From Ophiobolus disseminans (taxonomy: Eukaryota > Ascomycota > Dothideomycetes > Pleosporales > Phaeosphaeriaceae), in assembly GCA_010093685.1 (NCBI GenBank), contig MU006216.1:1749065-1813064 (forward strand): a stretch of 64,000 nt of DNA. Direction: 5' to 3'. The first letter of the stretch is position 1, and each line of letters begins with the position of its first letter. Below the pieces are notes generated by a model. That model was not told the DNA's origin. It searched no databases and saw nothing but the letters and a program-made list of their open reading frames with translations. A program made the position numbers and the translations under genes. Below, piece after piece: positions 34,801 to 46,351 of this stretch.

Positions 34801-35053
34801 GAGGATCTTCTTCTGTGAGGGTGTTAGACGGCCACCTCTAGCAAGCGGGGCAGGCGCAATGGCATAAGCGCACCATGGTCTCGATCTTGTGCTCATCGTT
34901 CCCCTTCTCTAAAGACTGCTTGAGCTCATTCTGGGACGGGACGTCGGCCGCATTGTCCTGGTGAACCTAGTGCCCGCAGTCAGCCCCCCGAGCTCCCTTG
35001 AACCGCCAGCAATTCCGTACCAGACTGTACGCATTTTCGAGAAATGTCGCCAT
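31868..35053 (-). CDS. sec26: Coatomer subunit beta (beta-COP)
   Basis: Seven exons: 35053–35021, 34966–34874, 34812–34634, 34583–34518, 34469–34429, 34376–32061 and 32013–31868; all join in phase for 957 residues, close to yeast Sec26 (973). The N-terminal adaptin-like solenoid is clear from [18 protein letters not shown] through [12 protein letters not shown] and [15 protein letters not shown] Ser/Thr/Ala-rich hinge lies near residue 490–530. The C-terminal appendage includes [40 protein letters not shown] and the end [17 protein letters not shown]. Role: subunit of the COPI coat for Golgi-to-ER transport. The 5' end is intron-dense, with four short exons before the long one; these are invisible to simple frame search. 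Confidence 0.95.
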
Positions 35054-35508
35054 AGTGACGGCCTGAGAGGAGCGTTCGGGAACGCTGGATGCGATGGGCT
35101 ATGATAGTTGCAAGGTCGTGCTCTGGCGGTGGCCTCGAGCCAGCAATTCCTCAGACCTCCAGGGCAAGTGGGATGCTACGTGTACGTATCCGAATCCGGC
35201 GGCGGGGAGTCGCGGGGAGAGGTGAAGCTGCAGCGAGGGCAGAATGATGGGAGAGTTGGAATTGCCCGGCGCTGAAAGGTGGCTTCTTCGGATTGGAGGT
35301 GAAGTGTTCCTCTTGGGTGCGCTCGGTGTTTAGGTGTCTGTTCGAATCCAGGGCTTGGCAGTTAAGCTCGCTAAAAGTGGACCCCTGTACGCGGCAGAAG
35401 ATCGTGAGAACCTCGCCCGGCAGGACCGCCTCAACACCAGCCTGAGGGTTACATTCATTCAGTTGTCACTCCTACTCAACCCTTACCGAACTCGACCGCA
35501 AAGTCACG
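35054..35508. other. Divergent promoter of Sec26 and Mago genes
   Basis: About 455 bp between two divergent start codons. It presumably drives both genes. No further gene is seen. Confidence 0.55.
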
Positions 35509-36272
35509 ATGAGCGGAAATGAGCCCTTCTATCTGAGATACTAGTAAGCCTCAGCACAACTTCAGGATATGTTTCTTCTTAGTGCTAACTTCTTTAGCTC
35601 AGGTCACCAAGGACGATTCGGTCATGAGTTTCTAGGTCAGTTTGTCAGTACAGAAAAAGCAAGATCGTTGCTCATTCCCTTACAGAGTTCGACTTTCGGG
35701 TATTAGGGGATGGGCGCAGCGCCTCAGCACGATATGCGAACAACTCCAACTACCGCAATGATTCCCTGATTCGCAAAGAGAGTAGGTATCCCAATGAAAT
35801 ATATTACAATCATGCTAAAAGTTGCAGTGTGCGTCAGCGACGCCCTGGTTGTGGAGATCAAGCGCATTGTTAAGGACAGCGAGATTCTCAAGTATGCCTA
35901 GAGCAGTGAATTCGCTTACACTACTTCGACTGACGATGTGGTATAGAGAAGATGACACCAAGTGGCCGCAAAAGAACAAGGACGGCCGTCAAGAGCTCGA
36001 GATCCGTCTAGGCAGTGAACACATATCATTCGAGGTATACAAGACGCCACTTCATCATATGTACACTACTCACAACTATAGACTGCCAAAATCGGCTCAC
36101 TGCAAGATGTACAAGACTCGTCCGATCCAGAGGGCCTCCGTGTCTTCTACTACCTCGTCCAGGACTTGAAGGCACTAGTCTTCTCACTAATATCGCTTCA
36201 CTTCAAGGTAATGTTGCCATACAAACATGTTCTGCACCAATGCTCATTGCTCTCTAGATCAAGCCAATCTAA
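35509..36272 (+). CDS. mago: Mago nashi homologue (exon junction complex core)
   Basis: Seven small exons: 35509–35543, 35598–35635, 35686–35781, 35828–35891, 35947–36034, 36082–36207 and 36258–36272. They total 462 nt, 153 residues plus stop, and every junction is GT–AG in phase. The protein reads as Mago from end to end: [71 protein letters not shown], and [20 protein letters not shown], ending HFKIKPI. Mago pairs with Y14/RBM8A in the exon junction complex deposited on spliced mRNA. The last coding exon is only four codons plus the stop. Mago is absent from budding yeast, in keeping with a filamentous, intron-rich ascomycete. Confidence 0.96.
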
Positions 36273-37063
36273 GCTCGACGCTGTGTGCTACGTGTCGGCG
36301 TTCTTGCTTTTGCCGGCGACACACATGGGTACGACCGGCTTACGGTCGCGATGAGGTATGAGCCTATCGGCGGGGCATGGCGTCTGGAGTCTACCGTGGG
36401 GTACTGCATCGGCCTGTGCATCTGCAGGGTCTTTTAACCCTCCTCAAAATGTGATGGCATTAGGTTCGACAAGGAAGTTCGTGACGGTGGACGCAAATTT
36501 GCATAACCTGTCAACCATCTACATCGATAAGTCTATGCTAGCTCTCGGAATACCACCAAGTTTGAATTCAGAACTCCAGAACAAAACAACTCTATAATCG
36601 AGTGTACTATTGAAAATTCCGATTGGGTCGGAGTCCTCTGCCTGAAGTTCGTGCTATGATATCGGGGATGGCGCAACAGGTGCTCCGGTGCGAGTGTAAA
36701 ATGTATGTAAAATGTGTGATCATTGTGTATGATCGACCGCCGTATTTATCCACAGGTCGGAAATGTGCAATGATTTTAAAAAGGTCTAGTCCTTGTCCGT
36801 CAGTCCCACGTGAAGCTAGCGTGCCATCCTTCCCCGCGTAAAGCCAGCCCTCAGCAGACAACGCAGACCCACTTCTACCCTCGACGCCCAGACACGCCTC
36901 CGAGGCCCACTCCAACTTCGACATGGCCTTCTCCCAGCTATCCCATCGCCACGCTTCCTAATTCTGACCATCCCATTATATAAGCGCCTCACCTTTCTCC
37001 TTCCGTCCCATGTGCAATCAAATCGATCCTGCATTGTGATTGTCGCACCCACTGTATCGGACC
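36273..37063. other. Intergenic, 791 bp
   Basis: 3' region of Mago and promoter of Gid4. A minus-strand frame at 36607–36924 begins with ATG but has no domain and lies where the Gid4 promoter should be. No gene supported. Confidence 0.5.
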
Positions 37064-38212
37064 ATGCCGACGCCGAATGATGTCGTTTCGCCGATAGAGC
37101 ACGAGAGCGTCGCCAACCGCGCGACATGTCCACCCGACGAGTCGCGCACCACCACCACGCCAGGGTTGAACCAGAATTTCGATCCCAATGCCTCGAGCAA
37201 TGTCGCGCCCGCCATTGATACTCCCATGCAACTCCCAACGCCGCCCCCACAAGAGTCCATCACTCGCGCGCCACCGCCCCCAGATGCCCACACGAAGCCC
37301 TCGAATGCACACATAGAACCCCCAAGCAGAGACATACCTACGCCGATGACAACAGCAACAGATGACAGTACAGAAGAGCAGCGCTTATCCCAGGCCTCAC
37401 CACTTTCGGCCGCCACGCCGGCCCCCACATCGCTGTTGGCCGGTCATTTATCGTCGCCATTTCCAGCTCACAGGGTGCGCAAGATCCTCCAGCTGTTACC
37501 ACCCATGTGCTGAGATTGCTGACACGTTGGGCAGTTCCTACCCAACAGCTCGTCCTCTCTCCTCCGCCCCGGAAGCCGCTTCAAGGGCAGCCAAACCTCC
37601 GACCGCCAACAATACGAAGTGGAAGTAGAGGTCAAACATGTTGACATGCGCGAGTCGTTCATGTGTGGATATCTTCGCATCAAAGGTTCGCTTGCTCAGT
37701 GCATCCGACACTGCATGAGAAAACTAACACAGCAGCAGGGTTAACGGAGGACCATCCAAGCTTGACCACTTACTTCGAGGGCGAGATTATCGGCAGCAAA
37801 TACACCTTCATAACACAGCATCCTGAATGGGGCTCCAATGAGAAAGTTGACCGCCAGCACTGGGCACGGTTTCCAGCGTATAAACCTCTTTCAAAATACT
37901 CCTCGCGGCCCGAGCTGGTGACCAAGGACTGGATGCAGAAGGAACATCTGTTCATGCGCTGGAAAGAGTACTTTTTGGTGCCAGATCACCGAGTGCGCAC
38001 TATCAGTGGCGCGAGTTTTGAGGGCTTCTATTATATTTGCTTCAACCAGGTGTCGGGTGGGATAGAGGGAATTTATTTTCATGCCAAGAGCGAGAAGTAG
38101 GTTCTGCGTCCCGACCGAGATCGCATAAAGACTGACACATTCAAGATACCAGAAACTGCAATTGGAGCACATGCCGGACCGTGGTTGTCAAGGCGCAATT
38201 GAATTTCGATGA
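37064..38212 (+). CDS. gid4: GID complex substrate receptor Gid4/Vid24
   Basis: Four exons: 37064–37474, 37535–37685, 37739–38097 and 38147–38212, giving 328 residues in phase. The N-terminal 120 residues are Pro/Thr/Ser-rich and probably disordered. The Vid24 beta-barrel domain starts near residue 137 with SSSLLRPGSRFKGSQTSDRQ and continues with MCGYLRIKGLTEDHPSLTTY, QHWARFPAYKP, FMRWKEYFLVPDHRV and GASFEGFYYICFNQ, ending with the IYFHAKSEKYQKLQL block. Role: recognises Pro/N-degron substrates (gluconeogenic enzymes in yeast) for the GID/CTLH ubiquitin ligase in the cytosol. Domain order and length fit the family. Confidence 0.94.
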
Positions 38213-38568
38213 ACACCAGCGGGCGAAATGGCATATTGGACTAGCGGGTGTGCGCATTAGCCGGAGTGTTGTTTTCCTGTATCTTATTTAAAGCCCACGG
38301 TCTTTTGCGCAGCGTGCAAGGAAAGCCGTAGGATTCTCTGTAGTGTGTAGTACTGCTTGTGAGACATGTTACGTCATGCCTGTCATTGCGATCCAAACAT
38401 GTGGATCGCTTCGCAGATGAACCATCCCTCCTTGTCCCACATGTGAGACCATCGAGCTAGCGAAAAGCTTGACTCCACCTGCTGATCCACTCCCGCCTCA
38501 GAGTCTCCCACCAAACTTCTTTCGATCGACTGCACACATTGTCACAAGCAACAACATACTCATTGAGG
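38213..38568. other. Intergenic, 356 bp
   Basis: Between Gid4 stop and Trm8 start, same strand. No gene seen. Confidence 0.5.
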
Positions 38569-39593
<1,025 letters not shown>

Positions 39594-40192
39594 AAGCCTT
39601 TTCGGTACACGAGTGGTCGATGTTATCCGCTGGTACAAGCAGGAGACGGAGTCACGGCCGTCGCTTAGACGATGGCGATACGGCCTCCTTCCACCCATTC
39701 GACCGTATTATCACCAATTCAGTACCACTCTCCTTCACTCACTCTTGGCTCATTTCAACGCCTTCTCAGTATGCATAGCATTCTCGCCCTTCCAAGGTTT
39801 CCTCCAAATCTAGCAGGAGTCAGGGCTTACCATCGTTCACAGTACGACGACTGATGAGAGAATCTTTTATCGCCGGGCGTGTGAGATAACACCATTGTTC
39901 ACTACGCTGCATTCTCATCCCATTGCTGCCTCCTCGTTCTTTCCCGACATGCGGCGATGTGCAATACTTCTCCCAGGTGGGGGCTAGCGGATTTAACAAG
40001 AGACTTTTTGAAAGATAAGTTGAATTTCAAGAAATGTATTTTTTGGTACCCCGCTTGGAAGATCGCGGCTTCACCCCGGAGTCTTGAGGAACCTAATAAG
40101 CTTATTTCTTTTTCTCACCCGCAGTGTCGACCTCAACCTCGCTTCTCATACACGTTCCCTTTTCGAATCAGGATCAAGACATCTCGTTCATC
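39594..40192. other. Intergenic, 599 bp
   Basis: 3' region of Trm8 and upstream region of the first F-box-like copy. Short frames without domains; no gene seen. Confidence 0.5.
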
Positions 40193-41963
40193 ATGTTGAC
40201 TCTCCCCGCAGACATTCAATTCATGGTGCTTGATTATGTAGGTTTTGTGTACATGCATCCCGAGGTCATCCGGCGTGTGTGCTGACACACAACAGGTCAT
40301 TACACGAAGCGACATGAAATCACTCTGCTTGACTTCTAGGGAGTACCATGGTTACATCATACCTCGGCTTTATCGACGCATAGACATCCGCATCTGAAGC
40401 TATTTCGATACTGGCCGTTTTGTGCGCACTTTTGGTGGACCAGGCGCGGGTGCGAACTTGCGACATATAAAAGAGTTGATCATCGAGGACGAGCCTCTAC
40501 CTGTAGAGCCTGTATCCACGCATGTCGGATCACTTGCGGCTTCTGCCGTGCTAGAGTTCGATGCCGCAAACGACACACCTGGACAACGAAACTATGTCCT
40601 GTGTAGGATCCTCCAGATGTTCAAGCTGTGCGTCCTCAGGCGATTTTGGTAGGTTCAAAGTCTGTATTCAGGGCACGGTATTGACTGACTTGAACTAGTT
40701 TTGTTTCGCGCCGACCTTTATCACAAGAGGCACTAGATATCCTTTCGGAGACGCAAGATCAGCTTGAGGTGCTTCAAACAACGGCCCATCCTCAACTGCA
40801 CCAATTTTTGGGGCAGGTGCGCAGTCTGGACGTACATGTTGTTGAAGACGAGATAGATGCGGGATATTATCTAAAGCTGATAACGGAAAGCGGTAACCAC
40901 ATCCGACGATTCCACCTAAGCGCAGATATGGGCGCAGGGTATGGATCTGGGCTGCAAACTGGCGCTCAATGGAACAGACGCATGCCAAACCTCAGAGAGC
41001 TTTGGCTCTCGCAAATGGGAGTTAAGAACCTCTTCGATCCTCTCTCAACCGCAATTGACTTTGCTGCGCTAACATATTTGAGCCTTATACAAGCTGCTGG
41101 AGCTGACACTTTCGTGTCAGCTTTGGGCGAAGCTTCACAGACTACCGGGCTCAGTCTTGAACATCTGGCTGTGGAATTTCTATTCATGGGCCGCCAGAGA
41201 GGCGCCGGACCCTTCGATCAGTGTCTCAGATATATGTTTGAGGCATGCAAAGCTATCAAAAGCCTGCATGTTGGCTGGAATCCCAAGCTTTCTTCACCGG
41301 AAACTACCCTCAAAACGATCCAAAAATCTGGACATCATCTGGAACTCCTGAGTCTAACGAATAACGCCGAGGCTGAGGCATTGACAAGTACTGAACTCGG
41401 AATCGTGTGCGCCAATTGTCCAAACCTTAAACAGTTTGGCTATGCAATACATGATGGGATGATTATAGACACTCTAGAACTCACACAGTTCTTAGTAAGT
41501 TAAATAAGAACACCACTACAATATAACGAACTCGGCTAACTGTCTTCAGTCAACGGTTAGCCGCTTGAAGAATCTCCGACTGCTGCACACACGTTTCAGA
41601 AGCAGGCGCTGGCTCGGCATCACCGAACGAGAGCCAGACTACTGTAACCCAGAGCTTGTTGCCCCGGAAATGCAGCGTTTTGCCAACAAAATCTTTGGAG
41701 AGCTTCGTCGACTAAGTTGCTGTCCTATGCTGGACGCACTCGTCGTTGGTAGCTGGCAGGAAAGAGACTCAGAAGACGAGATGAACTTGGACAACGACGA
41801 TGATCGCATTGATCAGTTCTGCTTCGTAAGGGCTGTTCAGAGAGACGATCTTAACCGCACTGAGGCGGTTGGCGTTCCGGTATCGAGAGCGATCCTGCGG
41901 CAGACGCAATTATACACTGACATCTTGGACCTGGATCCTAATGCTGGCTACTGGGGCCAATGA
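40193..41963 (+). pseudogene. F-box/LRR-like gene, copy A, with in-frame TGA
   Basis: Four exons join in phase: 40193–40237, 40296–40648, 40699–41494 and 41550–41963 (536 codons including stop). The first two exons encode an F-box-like start (LPADIQFMVLDY, then SLCLTSREYHGYIIPRLYRR). A TGA at 40395–40397 (codon 49) interrupts the frame directly after this motif. The frame continues with clear homology to copy B on both sides. The middle part has Leu-rich repeat-like strands (LRELWLSQMGVKNL, LTYLSLIQAAG). The end has the block FVRAVQRDDLNR and VGVPVSRAILRQTQLYTDIL. I see no intron that could remove the TGA. Everything downstream is intact, so loss seems recent or the stop is bypassed by an unseen splice form. 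Confidence 0.7.
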
Positions 41964-42519
41964 GCTGGCCATGTGTCGGCATAACTTTGTAAAGCTTACG
42001 GAGTGAGTCCTTCTCGCGGAAAAAGGCGCAGCTTCTTGAATTGTAAATGGTGTACTTGGAACAGGTGCGCATTGTTGAAATAAGTAGCCAACCAGTCGAA
42101 AAGGCGGAGACGTTCTGTGTTTTGCTAGTACTCTCGACATGCAATTATGGACCCGATATGATCTCAGGCTGGTGTAGAGGCGGTGATTCTTACGTTCGGA
42201 CCGCATGTCGAAGGTTCTAAGGTTGCCTAGGTATTGATACTTAATTACGAGCGAAAGTGATTAAATTGCAAAGGAAGTATCAGACAAATTAGAGATGCTT
42301 CGACAAGTTGAACTGCAGTTAGATCTCACTAGCTAGATCCAGAAGAACTTAACGCGACGACTGCTCATGTTTTACCAGTACAAATTAAGCGAGACCCACT
42401 TTGAAACGCGTCCATCTCGTGTAGACCTAGCTTCCTTCCCCACAACACCACAACTACACGTCTTTCGCTCCGCTCAACGTTACCAACCCTCGGGAGTGGT
42501 GTAAACACTTTCTGGCATC
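41964..42519. other. Intergenic between the tandem copies
   Basis: About 556 bp separating copies A and B. No gene and no obvious direct repeat is visible. Confidence 0.5.
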
Positions 42520-44101
42520 ATGTCGGAGCTACCCACCGATATACAATTCACGATCCTTGACTACCTACGTTTTGAATGCAATACCTAGGTATTTCCCACA
42601 TGTACTAATCTATGAAGGTCGTTACCTCAGCAGATCTTAAAAACCTTTGCTTGACATCGAAAGCATATCATGCGTATACGATACCACGGTTATACAAGCG
42701 AGTTGAAATACAGCTCTGGGCCCCATGGCACTACAAACGGTTTGTGTGATGCGTCGGGAAAGGAGCAAGCACATACCTGCGATACACTCGAGCTCTGGTC
42801 ATCGAGGACAAACCTCTTCCTGACGAGCCCGACTCAATACAAGTTGGACCACTCGCACTTCCTTCTTCCAACTCTAAAGAACACCACGTCAATACCCCTA
42901 AGGAAAGAGACAGTTATCTGTCTGTGATCCTCAATTTGTTTCCAAACGATGGTTTGCATCGATTCTGGTATGTTTCTGTCATTGTAAAAGCGCAGCCTAC
43001 TGAACTTGCACAGCTACCTGGCAGAAAGGCTGCTGCCTACATCCTTGAGGGAACATCTACGCGACTACCAACGCAAGATCCGACATTATCAGATCACATC
43101 ATCCCTTTCCCATAATTTTAGTGTTAGCAACATCCAAGACCTAGATCTCTTCGTGGTCGGCGCAGCACGTGCTGCTGAGTACATACCAAAAACTCTCGGC
43201 GCTGCAGATCGCATTCAGCATCTTCGCATGACAGCGAATAACCTGAGTATGCAGATTGCACTGCCAGCAAGAGCAAGTGGGCCCATAAAAACGTTGAGAG
43301 AGCTAAGTTTGACGCATATTGATGTGCGAGGGCTATATCAAACCTTCTCGACCCTGTACGACGACGTCGGCCTTGTAACTGCATTTAGAGCTTGCGGGGC
43401 AGTAAAGAGCCTACACATTCACTGGACACAGGATGAGTTGACGCCCCCATCGTCTAATCAGGAAAATCATCACCTTTGGTGGAGATTTAGAGGTGCTAGG
43501 CCTGTCGAATACTTTCGCTGACTGGTCTTTCAATGCTGAACCCTTTGACGGAGTTTGCAACGCATTCCCCGCATTACGGCAATTTGCTTGCCAGATTGAG
43601 GAGGAAGTATATTACAACGCTGGGGATTGCCCAGAGTACCCAAAATTTCTGGTAAGTCGGGCGATTGCATACAATACTGTCACCAGAATTGACTCCGTGT
43701 AGGATTCACTCAAGCGTTTGTCGAATCTGCGCACCCTCCACCTTCTCCAATGGAACATCACTCTTGTTGGCGGCCTCGATGACTACAACTCGCTCAACAC
43801 AAGCATACTGGTCTTGCAGATGCAGAAATTCGCGAACAAACTGTTCGGCGACTTGGACCGGGCGCGTTGCTACCCCCTGCTAGACGCTCTCGTCATCGGT
43901 CACTTGACACGCCTTGAATCCGCGATGCCGCAGTTCTACTTTGTTCGTGGTGAGCAGAGAGACGTCTTGAATCGGACTGTTGCAATTGGCGTCCCGGTTT
44001 CGAGAGCGGTTCTTCGGAAAACACAAGCGTACACTGATGTCTTGGACCTGGATCCGTTTTCTGAACCGTGGCAGCAATGGGCTGGACGCGTCATTGCGTA
44101 G
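42520..44101 (+). pseudogene. F-box/LRR-like gene, copy B, multiply broken
   Basis: Diverged tandem copy of the gene at 40193. Matching exons are 42520–42564, 42618–42967, 43014–43651 and 43703–44101. Several lesions are visible. The first donor, GTAGGT in copy A, reads CTACGT at 42565–42570. A TGA lies at 42747–42749, where copy A has CGC. About 50 codons are missing from the middle, near 43350. A one-base frame change occurs in or near the C-run at 43443–43447, after which the correct frame resumes (FGGDLEVLGLSN). The last exon is intact and ends like copy A (VGVPVSRAVLRKTQ, AYTDVLDLD). Together these make a pseudogene by any reading. The Fot1-like element starts 180 bp downstream. Confidence 0.82.
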
Positions 44102-44280
44102 GATTTGTAAGCGTGTGATTTTCATAGAGTCGCTGTCAAGGCCCCGATTAAGACTGCCACAGTGCAATATTTTTCGGATGTCGTCGCTGCACACAGCACT
44201 AGAGTTGCAGTACTTTCATCACGACCTGGACGATTGTTCGATGGCGTAGCAGACATCTAAAATTTCAGATTTTGTCAATA

Positions 44281-44325
44281 ACGTATTCCACTAGCGAGCC
44301 GCCCACCCCAGCGAACCGCCCAAAA
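44281..44325 (+). repeat. Left terminal inverted repeat of the Fot1-like element
   Basis: 45 bp starting ACGTATTCCACTAGCGAGCC, GC-rich in its inner half, identical to the reverse complement of 46085–46129. Preceded by TA. Confidence 0.95.
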
Positions 44326-44360
44326 CATGCCAAGACCTCTACCACTCCCCTCTATCTACA

Positions 44361-46061
44361 ATGTCTCTACACACAAACGCGCTATTACTTGAACACGAAG
44401 GTAGACTTCAGCTTGCTCTTCTTGCCTATCAATCAGGCCAATTTTGAAGCCACCAAGCTGCTGCTGCTACCTACAACGTTAAACGCCGGATCCTTGACGA
44501 ACGCGCTAGAGGAGTACCATTTCGCCTTGAGACGCGTGCAAACTCCCAAAAGCTCACTGCAACAGAAGAGCAGACGATTGTCCAATATATTCTTGACCTT
44601 GATTCGCGAGGATTTGCGCCCCGGCTGTGCGAGGTGGCAGATATAGCCGATAAAATACTAGGTGTATGCGGTGGGAAGCCTGTAGGCAAGAACTGGGCTG
44701 AGCGCTTCGTAACGCGCTCAGCTGAGCTCAAAATGGCCTTCAACTGAGTAAAGGATAGGCAGAGGATACTGCAGGAAGATCCTGTGATCATTGGCGCGTG
44801 GTTCACGCTGGTGGAGGAGACTAAAGCCAAGTACGGCGTCCACGACGACAACGTGCACAACTTTGACGAGACTGGCTTCCAGATAGGCGTGATTAGGTCT
44901 ATGAAGGTCGTTACAGGCGCAGAGAGACGTGCAAGGCCTGATCTGATTCAACCAGGCAATCGCGAGTGGGTTACAGTGATCCAGAGCGTGTGCGCTGCTA
45001 GGTACGCGACCCCGCCCTTCATCATCTACAAGGGACGCGTCCACATCTCCGCGTGGTACGAGGAGACCTCAATACCGCGCAATTGGAAGCTTTCAGTCTC
45101 TGAGAACGGCTGGACAAACAACGCGCTTGGTCTGGAGTGGTTGAAGCACTTTGACGCGCATACAAAGACGCGCCAGGTGGGGGTGTACCGGCTGCTCATT
45201 TTGGACGGCCATGAGAGTCACCTCAACCAGGATTTCAAGGACTACTGCCTTGAAAACAAGATCCTGACCCTCTGTATGCCCCCCCATTCATCCCACATCC
45301 TCCAGCCGCTTGACGTGGTCTGCTTCTCGCCGCTGAAGCGCAAGTACTCCCAGCGCGTTAGAGACTTGGCACGCCGACGCGTCTTCCACATCAACAAGGA
45401 AGGCTTCCTCCCCGCCTTCAAAGACGCGTTTTTTGACGTGTTTACGGAGGATAACTGCCGAAAGGCCTTTGAGGCAGCAGGGCTTGTCCCTCTGAACGCG
45501 CAGGTTGTGTTGGATCGCCTTGAAGTGCGCTTGCGTACCCCACCAGCACCCACCCTCCTAGATGAGCCATGGCAATCAAAGACTCCAAGCAATACCCATG
45601 AGTTTGGATTGCAATCAAAGCTGGTACGCGATTCCTTTACTCGGTTGCCTGTTACAGCTCAGGCTGGGTTCTCCCAGCTTATAAAAGGTGGTGAGCTGAT
45701 GCTGCATGAAAATGCGCTTCAACGTGCTCGGATCCATGAGCTTGAAGAGCAATTAGCAGAGATGACCAAGCGAAAATTGCGCAAAAGAAAGTGGATCCAG
45801 CACAGTGGGACTATGGAGTATGGGACTGCAGCAGCACAGGTAGCTGCTGAGGCGTCTGCGGCGCCTCAGCGTTCAAAGAAGGCTCGTGGTGGTGGTGATC
45901 AAGAACCAGCCCAGCCAGCTTTACGGCGCTGTGGGAACTGTGGCAGGACAGGGCATAACGCACGAACGTGCAAAAAAGATACAGAGGCATCTTCTGAATC
46001 AGATGTAAGCACGATGTACGCTGGCTCCTTGTTTGATAGCGATGAAATTGAAGATTTATAA
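44361..46061 (+). pseudogene. Fot1-like transposase (DDE superfamily), two in-frame TGA
   Basis: From ATG 44361 the frame runs 567 codons to TAA 46059–46061, open except for TGA at 44445–44447 and at 44745–44747. The N-terminal part has helix-turn-helix-like sequence (AAAATYNVKRRILDERARG) and a CENP-B-like block (TATEEQTIVQYILDLDSRGF). The catalytic core shows VHNFDETGFQIGV, LLILDGHESHLNQDF and SSHILQPLDVVCFSPLK, giving the three acidic residues. The C terminus has a CX2CX4HX4C zinc knuckle at 45930–45971. Both stops are single changes from CGA-like codons. After the second stop, an open frame of about 437 codons remains, but it lacks the DNA-binding N terminus. Confidence 0.9.
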
Positions 46062-46084
46062 CATGTGTTGGTCGTGCCAAGCGT

Positions 46085-46129
46085 TTTTGGGCGGTTCGCT
46101 GGGGTGGGCGGCTCGCTAGTGGAATACGT
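46085..46129 (-). repeat. Right terminal inverted repeat of the Fot1-like element
   Basis: 45 bp, exact reverse complement of 44281–44325, followed by TA at 46130–46131. Confidence 0.95.
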
Positions 46130-46351
46130 TATATGTATATATATTACAACAATATCGATCAAGCAAACATGCTTTTGTTGGACTTGGCTTCACGCTACTG
46201 ATGCTAACTAATCTAGAACATCTATCTAGGATACGTGGGCGAACCTATACTGGAAACCGCTGCAGTAACTTGCTTCTGTTTATGACATTCGGTAACGGTA
46301 ATAACACTTGGTGCTGACCACCACAGCTCTAGACCATGATCCATCTTCTCC

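Larger units (their letters stand above)
44281..46129 (+). mobile_element. Fot1/pogo-type DNA transposon (Tc1-mariner superfamily), 1849 bp
   Basis: A complete element bounded by perfect 45-bp terminal inverted repeats and flanked by a TA on each side (44279–44280 and 46130–46131), the target-site duplication of Tc1-mariner elements. Size, TIR length and the TA target agree with the fungal Fot1 group. It carries one transposase frame in plus orientation, damaged by two stop codons. Perfect TIRs suggest a fairly recent insertion or continued mobilisation by a transposase supplied elsewhere. Left-hand neighbour is the copy-B pseudogene; right-hand neighbour is the 3' end of the OYE-like gene. 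Confidence 0.95.

Noticed and set aside
35335..35360. GTTCGAATCC resembling a tRNA B box
   Set aside because: Flanking bases cannot form a T-arm stem and no A box or acceptor stem is seen.
36607..36924. 105-codon minus-strand frame upstream of Gid4
   Set aside because: No domain, in the expected promoter of the divergent gene.
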